Part shown: in pieces, positions 49,737-60,689 of the stretch
Numbering within the stretch: position 1 is the stretch's first letter
Layout: each line of letters begins with the position of its first letter
DNA from: Billgrantia tianxiuensis
GTDB lineage: Bacteria; Pseudomonadota; Gammaproteobacteria; Pseudomonadales; Halomonadaceae
Assembly: GCF_009834345.1 (NCBI RefSeq)
Contig: NZ_CP035042.1
Coordinates: 1,426,001 to 1,490,000, forward strand
Direction: 5' to 3'
DNA: 64,000 nt
The notes under the pieces: model-generated
Told to the model about the DNA's origin: nothing
Database searches by the model: none
The model's input: the letters and a program-made list of their open reading frames with translations, nothing else
Program-made: the position numbers and the translations under genes

Positions 49737-50636
49737 ATGCAGGACGGTGTGATCGAAGTGGCGGTGGCGCTCGACATGAGCCTGGGCGAGAGCCCGGTGT
49801 GGTCGGTGGAGCGCCAAACCCTCTACTGGGCCGATATCAACAACGGCCATCTCTATGCCTGGCGTCCGCAGGAGGGTGGGGCGCCGACGCGCACCGAGCT
49901 GGGCGAGAAGGTGGGCTGCGTGGCGCTCGACGAGGCGGGGCTGGTGGCCGCTACCGCCTCGGGCATCCTGCGCCTGCCTGCGGGCGGCAAACCCGAGCGG
50001 CTGGCCGACAATCCAGAGTGGCAAAATGCGCGACAGGCGGCGGGGCAGGGCAACCGCTTCAACGACGGCCGCTGCGACGCCGCCGGGCGCCTGTGGGTGG
50101 GCACCATCGATGCCGATGAAACGAGCCCCAGCGCGGCACTCTACTGTCTCGACAAGGGTGAGCTGACGCCGCGGCTGACGGGCATCGGTATTTCCAACGG
50201 CCTGGCCTTCAGCCCCGACCGGCGCTGGCTCTACCATACCGACTCGCTGAGCCGGCGCATCCTGCGCTACCCCTTCGACCTCGACAGCGGCACCCTGGGG
50301 GAGGGGCAGACCTGGGTCGACCTGGAAAGGCTGGGCCTGCCCGGCGTGCCCGACGGCGCAGCGGTGGACAGCGAGGGTTGCTACTGGAGCGCGCTCTACG
50401 ACGGCGGGCGCATCGTGCGCTTCTCGCCCGAAGGTGAACTGGTGGCGGAGCACCCGGTGCCGTGCCCGCACCCGACCATGGTGGCCTTCGGCGGGCCCGA
50501 TCTGCGCACGCTTTACATCACTACCGCGACCCAGCACCTCGACGCCGAGGGCAAGGCGCGCTGGCCGCTGGCCGGCAGCCTGCTGCAGATGCGGACTGGC
50601 GTGAAAGGGCTTGCCGAGCCCGGCTTCGGTGGCTAG
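49737..50636 (+). CDS. xylC: SMP-30/gluconolactonase family xylonolactonase
   Basis: 299 aa propeller. Metal residues are in LGESPVWSVERQTLYWADI near the start (Glu), GNRFNDGRCDAAGRLWVGT near residue 105 (Asn), SNGLAFSPDRRWLYHTDS, and GVPDGAAVDSEGCYWSALY near 205 (Asp). It hydrolyses xylonolactone from xylB to xylonate for XylD. The ATG at 49737 has GGAG seven bases upstream; TTG and GTG frame starts are weaker. Its last four bases overlap the end of the convergent argE gene. Confidence 0.86.
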   Translation: MQDGVIEVAVALDMSLGESPVWSVERQTLYWADINNGHLYAWRPQEGGAPTRTELGEKVGCVALDEAGLVAATASGILRLPAGGKPERLADNPEWQNARQAAGQGNRFNDGRCDAAGRLWVGTIDADETSPSAALYCLDKGELTPRLTGIGISNGLAFSPDRRWLYHTDSLSRRILRYPFDLDSGTLGEGQTWVDLERLGLPGVPDGAAVDSEGCYWSALYDGGRIVRFSPEGELVAEHPVPCPHPTMVAFGGPDLRTLYITTATQHLDAEGKARWPLAGSLLQMRTGVKGLAEPGFGG

Positions 50637-51787
50637 CCACCCGCCAGCCGCCGCCCCAGCGCCTGCATGAAGCGGGTCCCGGCGGCGAGCTGCTCGAGCT
50701 CGATGTATTCGTCGGGCTGGTGGGCCTGGCGAATGCTGCCGGGGCCGCAGATCACGGTGGGCAGCCCCACGCGCTGGAACTGCCCGGCCTCGGTGGCGTA
50801 GGCCACCGCGCCGCTGGGCTGTTCGCCGAGCAGCTCACGGCACAGGTCGAGCACTTGGGCATTGTTGTCGTCGGCCAGCGCCGGTACCGTGAGGTTGAGC
50901 GCCTCGGTGACGATGCTCGTCTCGGGGGCGCGGCGCTGCATCTCGGCCTCGAGCTCAGCGGCGTAGTCGTTCACCCTGCCGAGCAGTTCCTCGACGCGGT
51001 CGCCGGGCAGGTGGCGGATCTCCCATTCGAAGGTGCACTCGCGGGCCATGATGTTGATCGCGGTACCGCCGGCGATCTTGCCCACGTGCAGGCTGGAATG
51101 GGCGACGTTGAAGGCCTCGTCGACACGCCCCTCGGCGCGCAGCTCGCTCATCACGTCCTCGATCCTGGTCACCAGCCGTGCGGCGACGTGGATCGCCGAC
51201 ACGCCCTGGTCGATCTGGCTGGAGTGCGAGGCGCGGCCGGTCACGGTGGTGCGTAGGTTGGTGGCACCCTTGTGGGCCACCACTGGCTGCATCAGGGTCG
51301 GCTCGCCGACGATCACCGCCGCGGGGCGGGGATGGTCGGCCATCAGCCGCTCGATCATGCGCGGCGCGCCGATGCAGCCGACTTCCTCGTCGTAGGAGAG
51401 CGCCAGGTAGATCGGCTTGTCCAGGCCGCGCTTCAGCCACTCGGGCAGTTCGGCCAGGGCGCAGGCGATGAAGCCCTTCATGTCGCAGGTGCCGCGTCCG
51501 TAGAGCTTGCCGTCGCCCTTGTCGACCAGGGTGAACGGGTCGGTGGACCAGGGTTGACCGTCGACCGGCACCACGTCGGTATGCCCCGAGAGCACCACGC
51601 CGCCACCCACCTCCGGCCCGATGCGCGCCAGCAGGTTGGCCTTCTTGCCGTCGTCGCTCTCCACACGCCAATGCTCGATCCCGTGCTCGTCGAGGTAGCC
51701 CTCGACGTAGGCGATCAGGTCGAGGTTGGAATCGCGCGACACGGTGGCAAAGCCTACCAGGCGTTCGAGCATCTCGGCGGCAGTCAT
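50633..51787 (-). CDS. argE: Acetylornithine deacetylase
   Basis: 384 aa, M20 metallopeptidase family. LSGHTDVVPVDG (His, Asp) near residue 70, GRGTCDMKGF (bridging Asp) near 98, SYDEEVGCIGA (Glu) near 130, and the late VICGPGSIRQAHQPDE (His). It removes the acetyl group from N-acetylornithine in arginine synthesis, a chromosomal housekeeping step that marks the end of the sugar region. SD GGAGAG precedes the ATG. Confidence 0.9.
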   Translation of the reverse strand: MTAAEMLERLVGFATVSRDSNLDLIAYVEGYLDEHGIEHWRVESDDGKKANLLARIGPEVGGGVVLSGHTDVVPVDGQPWSTDPFTLVDKGDGKLYGRGTCDMKGFIACALAELPEWLKRGLDKPIYLALSYDEEVGCIGAPRMIERLMADHPRPAAVIVGEPTLMQPVVAHKGATNLRTTVTGRASHSSQIDQGVSAIHVAARLVTRIEDVMSELRAEGRVDEAFNVAHSSLHVGKIAGGTAINIMARECTFEWEIRHLPGDRVEELLGRVNDYAAELEAEMQRRAPETSIVTEALNLTVPALADDNNAQVLDLCRELLGEQPSGAVAYATEAGQFQRVGLPTVICGPGSIRQAHQPDEYIELEQLAAGTRFMQALGRRLAGG

Positions 51788-51789
51788 GA

Positions 51790-54246
<2,457 letters not shown>

Positions 54247-54275
54247 GCCTGGAAAGCGCTGTGATGTGACAGAGG

Positions 54276-54300
54276 CGCCCCGGCAACGGGGCGTTCTTAT
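54276..54300 (+). terminator. Rho-independent terminator of katG
   Basis: Stem CGCCCCG / CGGGGCG with a GCAA tetraloop (54276-54293), followed by TTCTTAT. It lies 30 bp after the katG stop. Confidence 0.85.
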
Positions 54301-54316
54301 TCGTTTACGAAACGCG

Positions 54317-54398
54317 TTTTTTCGACACGTCATGCCGATATGCCGAGGTAATAAACATGTCTCCCGGGCATGTTTAAAAAATCTTTTTTTCGACACGT
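54317..54398. repeat. 14-bp direct repeats around a palindromic stem between katG and the YciI gene
   Basis: TTTTTTCGACACGT occurs at 54317-54330 and 54385-54398, 68 bp apart. Between them TAAACATG / CATGTTTA (54352-54359 with 54369-54376) forms a perfect 8-bp stem with a 9-nt loop. The stem could help end transcription of the YciI gene, but T-runs are not placed for a clean terminator. Confidence 0.6.
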
Positions 54399-54414
54399 TC
54401 TCTGGATAACCCGC

Positions 54415-54783
54415 TCAGTAGCGGCATTCGGGTCTCAATTCCTCCTCGACCGGCCTCACCTCGATGGTGCCAAGTCGCGCTGACGGCCAGCCGGCAGCAA
54501 TCTCCAATGCTTCGTCTTCTGACGCGACCTCGATCAGGAAGAAGCCGCCTAGCTGTTCCTTGGTCTCGGCAAAGGGCCCATCGGTCATGATGAGTTCGTC
54601 ATCACGAATTCTCAGGGTGTGAGCCTTGGTGGCGCTCTGCAAGGCGTTGGTCAGGACCAGCTTGCCTCGTTTCTGCAGGTCGGCCACGTAATCCAGGGTT
54701 TCCTGTAGTAGCTCATGCCACTGGGCTTCCGTCATTTCGCTGAATATTCGCTCTTCCTCATAGGCGAGACAGAGGTACTTCAT
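54415..54783 (-). CDS. YCII-related domain protein
   Basis: 122 aa, dimeric alpha-beta barrel of the YciI/DGPF type. It begins MKYLCLAYEEERI and has LIMTDGPFAETKEQLGGFF (the DGPF motif) near residue 66 and IEVRPVEEE near the end. Such proteins are often encoded with ECF sigma factors, but none is seen here. Function is unknown. The ribosome site is weak. Confidence 0.85.
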   Translation of the reverse strand: MKYLCLAYEEERIFSEMTEAQWHELLQETLDYVADLQKRGKLVLTNALQSATKAHTLRIRDDELIMTDGPFAETKEQLGGFFLIEVASEDEALEIAAGWPSARLGTIEVRPVEEELRPECRY

Positions 54784-54878
54784 GGGAGACTCTCATGTTT
54801 GGAATGCTGACCTGTAGAAGATGGCGCACGGGATGGACCAGCGCAATGGGCCGTGAGGGCGACGAGACGTCAAGGCTG

Positions 54879-54961
54879 ACCAACCTGGCCCGGCTGGTGC
54901 CGTTGCCCAGCGGCTCCACCGGATCTGCACCGGGGATGCGTTCGTGCATCTCCTGTACGTG
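54879..54961 (-). pseudogene. Fragment copied from the 3' end of sbcC
   Basis: These 83 bp match 57397-57479, the last codons of sbcC, in the same orientation, with about six differences including two single-base indels. On the minus strand they still read HERIP...VEPLGNGTSRARLVS. The 2.4 kb between the two copies carries the TetR, Acg-like and small-protein genes. The remainder of the 384-bp gap 54784-55167 holds no recognisable gene other than the TetR promoter. Confidence 0.8.
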
Positions 54962-55070
54962 AGGGTACGCTGGAGGCTTCTCGACTCGACGACCTAACAG
55001 CGGCGTTTCATTACTAGCTCATCGATTATGACCCCCATGACGCGGAGACAGTGTTTTCGAGACAATTTAC

Positions 55071-55117
55071 TTGACGTGTCACCGAGTGGTGACATATAAA
55101 AGTCACTAGGTGGTGAC
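55071..55117 (+). promoter_or_regulatory. TetR gene promoter with two palindromic operators
   Basis: A -35 TTGACG (55071-55076) and -10 TATAAA (55095-55100) are 18 bp apart. GTCACCGAGTGGTGAC (55078-55093) fills the spacer, and GTCACTAGGTGGTGAC (55102-55117) follows the -10. The operators are 24 bp centre to centre. Binding of the regulator here would block RNA polymerase, so autorepression of the three-gene unit is likely. Confidence 0.75.
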
Positions 55118-55167
55118 TTATGTCATGGCGCTACACGGAATAAAGGCAGATTGAAACAGGAGACACG

Positions 55168-55764
55168 ATGGGGCGGGACAAAGAGCAGACCAGACAGCGG
55201 CTGATCGAGGCGGTCGGCATGGCGCTTTCCGAGGAGGGCTTCCAGGGGCTTGGAGTCAATGCCGTGGCGCGGATAGCGGGTGTCGACAAGGTATTGATTT
55301 ATCGTTATTTCGGCGGCCTGCCCGAGTTGATGGAAGCATACGGCAGGAGCCAGGCGTTCTGGCCCAGTCGCGAGGAGGTGTTGGGCCAGGAGGAAGAAGC
55401 CATCCGGGCGCTACCGAAGGAGGAGCGCATCGAGGCGGTGCTTCTGGGACTGCTCGATGCACTTCGGCAGAGACCGCAAACCATAGAGGTGCTGGCCTGG
55501 GAAGCCGTCCAGCAAAGCCCACTGACCGCCATGCTGGCCGAACGGCGGGAAGCGTGGAGCCGCGAAATTCTGGAGGATCTCTTCGCCGATGCTGGTACAG
55601 AGGACCGGCCGCTGCTGGCAATGGCAAGCCTGTTGGTGGCCGGCTTCCAGTATCTCCTGATCCGGGCACGACGTGGAACGGTGTATGGCGGCATTGCGTT
55701 GGACACTGAAGCGGGATGGGCCGAGGTAGGCGATGCCATTCGCAGAGCATGCCGCACCGGCTGA
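55168..55764 (+). CDS. TetR/AcrR family transcriptional regulator
   Basis: 198 aa. N-terminal helix-turn-helix: TRQRLIEAVGMALSEEGFQG, then VNAVARIAGVDKVLIYRYFG (residues about 8-52). The C-terminal ligand domain has no close recognisable match. AGGAGA precedes the ATG. Two palindromes overlap its promoter. The Acg-like gene starts 24 bp after its stop, so the regulator probably controls that gene together with itself in response to an unknown, perhaps redox-active or toxic, compound. Confidence 0.9.
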   Translation: MGRDKEQTRQRLIEAVGMALSEEGFQGLGVNAVARIAGVDKVLIYRYFGGLPELMEAYGRSQAFWPSREEVLGQEEEAIRALPKEERIEAVLLGLLDALRQRPQTIEVLAWEAVQQSPLTAMLAERREAWSREILEDLFADAGTEDRPLLAMASLLVAGFQYLLIRARRGTVYGGIALDTEAGWAEVGDAIRRACRTG

Positions 55765-55787
55765 AGCCGGCGGGCGAGGAGTGATTG

Positions 55788-56998
55788 ATGATGAACAGAA
55801 GACAATTTCTGGGCGGGGCGGGGCCATTACCCTGGTGCTGGCTGGCGGCAGTGTCTGGCGCTCGACCGAACAGGGGGTATTTCAACGGGCGAGAGGAGAT
55901 GCCTACACACCATGGCATGATTGGCGAGAATCCGATGGGACGCCTCTGGCGCTGGTCAAGGCCGGCATACTGGCAGCTAACCCCCATAACACCCAGCCTT
56001 GGGCGTTTCGCGTGACTGAGGATCGCATCGCCCTATATGCGGATCGAAGCCGACACCTGGGCAGCTTCGATCCCTACCGCCGCGAAATGTACCTGGGGCT
56101 GGGCTGTGTGCTGGAAAACATGATGCAAGCCGCAGGGCCAAACGGCTACTCGGTATCGCTTACCGTGGTCCCCGGTGAGCTGAAGCTGGTGCAGCCAAGC
56201 GACGGCATGGCGCTGGTGGCCGAGTTGAAGCTCGATCCGGCGCAGGTCGCGCCGAGCACTCTCCATGAGGCCATTGAGAGACGACACACACAGCGCGGGC
56301 CATACCGCAACGTGCAACTCGAAGCGGCACAGCGCAGCGGGTTACTGGCACAAGTGGAAGACGAGCGGATTGGCGTCCGGCTGTTCGAGGAACGAGAGGA
56401 GCGTGAGCGTTTCGGGGCTTTAGTGGTACGGGCCACTCGCGCCATCATCGAGGATGATGTCATGGTGGCCGACAGCGAGCGCTGGTTTCGTCACTCCCGG
56501 CGAGATATCGACGAATATCGCGATGGGCCGACGTTGGATGCCGCCGGGCTCTCCCCGGCCATGACGGCGCTGGCCAAGATGCTGCCGCGTCCCGATGCGG
56601 AGACGAACCATCGCTATTGGCTCAATGCGACTGAAAAGGTGCAGGTTCCCACGGCACCGGCCTTGGGCCTGATCCTCGTCGATGATCTTTACGACATCGA
56701 GCAGACACTGGCAGCGGGGCGTACCTGGCAGCGCATGCATCTTTGGGCCACGACGCAGGGGTTGGCCATGCAACCGCTCAACCAGCCGGTCGAGCGAGTC
56801 GATCGCGAGGCCGAGTTGGGCGGGGATCCTGCGGCCCGCAGGGATCTGGAAGCGCTGCTTCCGGGTGAGCACCGCCGTCCAACCTTTGCGTTCCGTGTTG
56901 GTATTGCAAAAACCGACGGCTGGCCAAGCCCGCGACGCAGCGTGGCCGATACTCTGCTATCGGACGGCAGCATATTGAGTGGAGAGAGAATGGCATGA
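55788..56998 (+). CDS. Acg-like FMN nitroreductase family protein with Tat signal, interrupted by a one-base loss
   Basis: Two frames join into about 403 aa. The first frame starts MMNRRQFLGGAG, a twin-arginine signal; the second continues GAITLVLAGGSVW, its hydrophobic core. The join is the G run 55820-55823, where one G is missing. The mature part has LVKAGILAANPHNTQPWAF (nitroreductase FMN region), RRHTQRGPY and a late GLAMQPLNQPVER, as in Acg-type proteins related to the Mycobacterium hypoxia gene acg. It is probably exported folded with its flavin. It overlaps the next gene by four bases. The long open frame from 55733 uses the wrong N-terminus. Confidence 0.72.
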
Positions 56999-57348
56999 AG
57001 GCCGTGATGCTCAAGGCAATGGCTCTGTTCGGAGCGTTTATGCTGCTCTCTCTTCTGACAGGCGTGGTTGCCGACATACGTAGCTTCGACGAGACGCGGG
57101 GCGGTTATGAACCACCCTACGCCGGTTTTACTGGTGAGCCCATCGACTGGCGACGGCTCGATCGGGGACCGCAAGGGTTCGTCAAGCGCGGTCATGTCAT
57201 TGACGTGCTAGTGCACTGCGGTACCGGCATGATCAGTCTTTCTGCTTTCGGCTTCGAATGGTCGTGGCGTCAAGTCTCGCCGCGTGCCCTGGCGGTGCAT
57301 CAACCCCGCGAAGCGTGTCGACAGGCAGGCTATACGACACGCTTTTAG
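56995..57348 (+). CDS. Small membrane-anchored protein of unknown function
   Basis: 117 aa. One N-terminal hydrophobic segment (residues about 5-27, MLKAMALFGAFMLLSLLTGVV) is followed by a soluble part with GYEPPYAGFTGEPIDWRRL and a C-terminal SPRALAVHQPREACRQAGY. Two cysteines, Cys75 in VHCGTGM and Cys109 in REACRQ, could form a disulfide if the domain is outside the membrane. Its ATGA overlaps the Acg-like stop, so the two are made together. No family was recognised; a partner or redox role with the exported flavoprotein is a guess. Confidence 0.7.
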   Translation: MKAVMLKAMALFGAFMLLSLLTGVVADIRSFDETRGGYEPPYAGFTGEPIDWRRLDRGPQGFVKRGHVIDVLVHCGTGMISLSAFGFEWSWRQVSPRALAVHQPREACRQAGYTTRF

Positions 57349-57386
57349 TTCGTACGGTCTCTCGAACCTTGGCCAGCGGATCGAGC

Positions 57387-60300
57387 CTAGACACTCACCA
57401 ACCTTGCCCGGCTGGTTCCGTTGCCCAGCGGCTCCACCTGGATCTGCACCGGAATGCGTTCGTGCATCTCCTGCACGTGGGAGATCACGCCGACGCGGCG
57501 GCCGAGTGCCTGCAGGCCGTCCAGCGCTTCCATGGCCAGTGCCAGCGACTGCGGGTCGAGGCTGCCGAAGCCTTCGTCGATGAACAGCGACTCGATGGTG
57601 AGTTCGCCCGAGGCCATGGAGGCGAGTCCCAGCGCCAGGGCCAGTGAGACGAGGAAGGTCTCGCCGCCCGAGAGCGAGTGAACCGAGCGACGCTCGTCGC
57701 CCATGTCGCGGTCCTCCACCAGCAGGCCGAGTTCGCTGCCGCCGCGCACCAGCCGGTAGCGGCGGCTGAGGTTGGCCAGGTGAAGATTGGCGTGCTCCAG
57801 CAGTTGCTCCAGGTTGTAGGCCTGGGCGATACGGCGGAAGGTCTTGCCGTCGGCGGAGCCGATCAGCTCGCTGATGCGTCCCCAGCGCACCTGTTCGACA
57901 CGGGCGGCTTCCAGCTCGGCCTGGCCCTCCTGCTGGCGCGCGCGGCGGCGGTCGTCGTCGCGCAGGGCGTGAACGGCCTCGTCGCGTGTTTGCTGGGCTT
58001 GCTCCAGCTTCGGCGCCAAGGCCTGCCGTTCGGCGACGAGTGCCTCCCGACGACTGTCGATCTCCGCTTCGACGTCTTCACCCAGCAACGCCTCGCCGCT
58101 GTCGTCATTGGCCAGCGCCTGCCCGCGGCGATGCTCGAGCAGGACCTGGCGGCGCTCGCCAAGGCTTGCCGCGGCGCGCTGGCGGGCCTCGTCGGCCTCG
58201 GCCAGTTCACGCTCCTCACGCGCGGCTTCCGCCTCGGGCTGTGCCAGCAGTCGCTCCAGCGTGGCATCGTCAAGTAGCGGTTGGGCCTGGCGCCACTCGC
58301 TCAGTTCCCGCTCCAGCGTGGCGCCTTCCTGGATGAGCTGCTCGATTCGCTCAGCTTCATGACTCGCCTGTTGCGTCAGCCGTGCCTGCTCGCGTTCGGC
58401 ACCATGGCAACCCTCGATGGCCTCGTCCCGCTGTCGGCGGGCGCTCTCCTGACGAGCCTCCAGTTGCTGCTGCCAGGCGTCGGCCGAGGCATGCTCGCCG
58501 AGCAGGCTCTGGAGTCGGTTCTTCAACTCGTCGCGCTGCCGGCGCAGGGGAGGCAGCCGTTCGGCCTGCTTGGTCAGCGCCTCGTCGAGCGCGGACCGCC
58601 GGGCCTCGAGCTGGGCGAGGCCGAGTTCGCCCTGGCGCAGAGCTTCCTCCAGTGGGGCCAGCTCGGCCTCGGCACGGGTCAGTGCCGAGAGCGTGCGTTC
58701 GCCGTGCTCGCGTTCGGCGTCGCTCTGCCGACGCTGGTGCGTCAACCAGGCGTCGCGCTCGGCGGCGTCGATGGCATTCAGCTCGGCGTGTAGCGGATGT
58801 TCGGCCAGGGCCTGCTGTGCCTGGGTCAGGCGACTATCGGCCTGCTGCAGCTCCTGGCGACAGCGTGCCGTCGTGGCCATGACGGCACGGTACTCGCCTT
58901 CGAGATCGTCGCGTTCACGCTGGGCCTGCTCCCACGATTGCCGGGCCTCGGCCAGCTGCTGCTCTTCCTGGGCGTGCTGGGCAGCTAGCTGGGCCGCCTC
59001 GGGGGTTTCGGGTGGCCGGTGGCGGAAGGGATGGTCGAGGCCACCGCACACCGGGCAGGGTTCGTCTTCCCGTAGCGCTGCGCGCAGCTGGGCGACACTC
59101 TCGCTGCGGGCAGCGCGGCTGCGCTCGATGAAGTCGTGCAGGGTGCGGTAGTGGCGTTCCTGCGCGTCGAGCCGTTCCCGGGCAGCCTTGCCCTGGGTAG
59201 TCAACTCGGCCTGACGTTTTTCATCCAGGGCCAGGCGTTCGCCGAGCTGACGCTGGGCCTGCCCGGCGCGCCGGGCCTCCTGCCAGCGGCTTTCCAGCTC
59301 ACCCAGCGCCAGGTTGCGGCGGGCGGCCAGGTCATGGGCCTGCTGGACCGCCTGGCGCGCCGCGTCGAGCCGTTCATGGCGGTCCATCAGCTGGCGCAGG
59401 GTGGCCTGCCACTCGTCGCGCTGTCGTTTGTGTTCGAGCTGCCTGGTTTCGGCTTGCCTGCGTTGCTCGGCCAGTCGTTCGGCCTGCTGGGTGTAATCGC
59501 GATGCTGCGATTCGAGATCGGCCAGTTGCTTGTCCAGGGTGACAAGCGCCTGGGCATGCTCCCGAGCCTGGCGCAGGGTGGGTTCGGCCTGCTGGCGGGC
59601 CTGGATGGCCGCGTCCATCTGCTGTGTGGCCTTGTCCCGGGCCTGTTCGGCGGCGTGCTGGGCGGCCCGGGCCCGTTCGAGCGCCTGGAGGGTCTGGCGA
59701 TGGGCGCCTTCCAGTGTGGCAATCTCGTTGGGCAGCGCGCCCTGACGCAGCAGGCGGTGGCGCTGGGGGGCCAGCAGGCGGCGGCATTCCCTGTCGGCTC
59801 TAGCGCCGGCAAGTGTGTGCCAGTGTGCTTCGGCGTCACGCTGCTGGCGAAGCCCCTCGGCGTAAGCCTGGCGCAGCCGGTCGTCCGCGACGTGCCACTG
59901 CTGGTGGGTCTCCAGGCGCTTGGCCTGTTGCTGCAGGTCGGCCAGCCCGCGTTCGGCGGCGTCGGCATTGCGCTCCAGCTCCGCTCGGGCTTCGGGTTTG
60001 GCGGGAAGATCGTCGGCGAGCTTGGTCTGCAGGGCCTCGACGTGTCGCTTGGCCGTGATGGCACGCCGGTAGGCGGCTTCGGAGATCCTTGAGTATTCGG
60101 CGGTGCCGGTCAGTCGCTCCAGCAGGTCGCTGCGCTCGTTGTCATCGGCCTTGAGGAAGGCGGCGAACTCGCTCTGGGCCAGCAACACGGCGCGGGTGAA
60201 CTGATCGAAGGTGAGGCCCAGGCGCTCCGGCAGCAGGCGGTCGAACTCGCGCTTCTGGGCGGTGAGCAGGCGATCGTCGTCAAGATCGCGCAGCGACTGT

Positions 60301-60689
60301 TCTGCGGTCTGCAGGCGGCCGCTGGCCTTGTCCCGGGCGCGGCGTACGGCCCAGCGGGCGCGGTAGCGGCGCCCGTCGCGGCCGAGGAAGTCGACCTCGG
60401 CATGACCACTGGCGGTACCCCGGCGCAGCAGGGTACGCGGGTCGGCGGTGCTCACCGTTTCGCCCTCGACGTCGGGCAGCGGGGCGTCGCGGCCGGGGGC
60501 CTGGCGCAGTCGTGGCGTATTGCCGTAGAGCGCCAGGCACAGGGCATCGAGCAGGGTGCTCTTGCCGGCCCCGGTGGGGCCGGTGATGGCGAACAGGCCG
60601 GCAGCGTCGAGCGGCGGTACCGTGAAGTCGAGCTCCAGCGGGCCGGGTAGGGAGGCCAGGTTGGCCAGGCGCAGGGCGAGAATCTTCAT
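57387..60689 (-). CDS. sbcC: Exonuclease SbcCD subunit C
   Basis: 1100 aa SMC-like ATPase. Walker A GPTGAGKST at 37-45; long coiled coils; the zinc hook CPVCGG near residue 545; the C-terminal signature HSLSGGETFLVSLALALGLA and Walker B SLFIDEGFGSLD. With SbcD it cuts DNA hairpins and ends. The true start is the ATG at 60689, overlapping the sbcD stop (ATGA); the longer open frame up to 61310 is sbcD DNA read out of frame. An 83-bp piece of its 3' end is repeated at 54879-54961. Confidence 0.95.
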   Translation of the reverse strand: MKILALRLANLASLPGPLELDFTVPPLDAAGLFAITGPTGAGKSTLLDALCLALYGNTPRLRQAPGRDAPLPDVEGETVSTADPRTLLRRGTASGHAEVDFLGRDGRRYRARWAVRRARDKASGRLQTAEQSLRDLDDDRLLTAQKREFDRLLPERLGLTFDQFTRAVLLAQSEFAAFLKADDNERSDLLERLTGTAEYSRISEAAYRRAITAKRHVEALQTKLADDLPAKPEARAELERNADAAERGLADLQQQAKRLETHQQWHVADDRLRQAYAEGLRQQRDAEAHWHTLAGARADRECRRLLAPQRHRLLRQGALPNEIATLEGAHRQTLQALERARAAQHAAEQARDKATQQMDAAIQARQQAEPTLRQAREHAQALVTLDKQLADLESQHRDYTQQAERLAEQRRQAETRQLEHKRQRDEWQATLRQLMDRHERLDAARQAVQQAHDLAARRNLALGELESRWQEARRAGQAQRQLGERLALDEKRQAELTTQGKAARERLDAQERHYRTLHDFIERSRAARSESVAQLRAALREDEPCPVCGGLDHPFRHRPPETPEAAQLAAQHAQEEQQLAEARQSWEQAQRERDDLEGEYRAVMATTARCRQELQQADSRLTQAQQALAEHPLHAELNAIDAAERDAWLTHQRRQSDAEREHGERTLSALTRAEAELAPLEEALRQGELGLAQLEARRSALDEALTKQAERLPPLRRQRDELKNRLQSLLGEHASADAWQQQLEARQESARRQRDEAIEGCHGAEREQARLTQQASHEAERIEQLIQEGATLERELSEWRQAQPLLDDATLERLLAQPEAEAAREERELAEADEARQRAAASLGERRQVLLEHRRGQALANDDSGEALLGEDVEAEIDSRREALVAERQALAPKLEQAQQTRDEAVHALRDDDRRRARQQEGQAELEAARVEQVRWGRISELIGSADGKTFRRIAQAYNLEQLLEHANLHLANLSRRYRLVRGGSELGLLVEDRDMGDERRSVHSLSGGETFLVSLALALGLASMASGELTIESLFIDEGFGSLDPQSLALAMEALDGLQALGRRVGVISHVQEMHERIPVQIQVEPLGNGTSRARLVSV

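Noticed and set aside
54758..54949. Small minus-strand ORF of 63 codons as a gene
   Set aside because: Its first third is the copied end of sbcC and the rest has no start signal or family sequence, so it is treated as a fragment.
55733..55850. N-terminal extension of the Acg-like frame beginning at 55733
   Set aside because: It overlaps the end of the TetR gene in another frame and lacks a ribosome site, while the frame from 55788 gives a twin-arginine signal.
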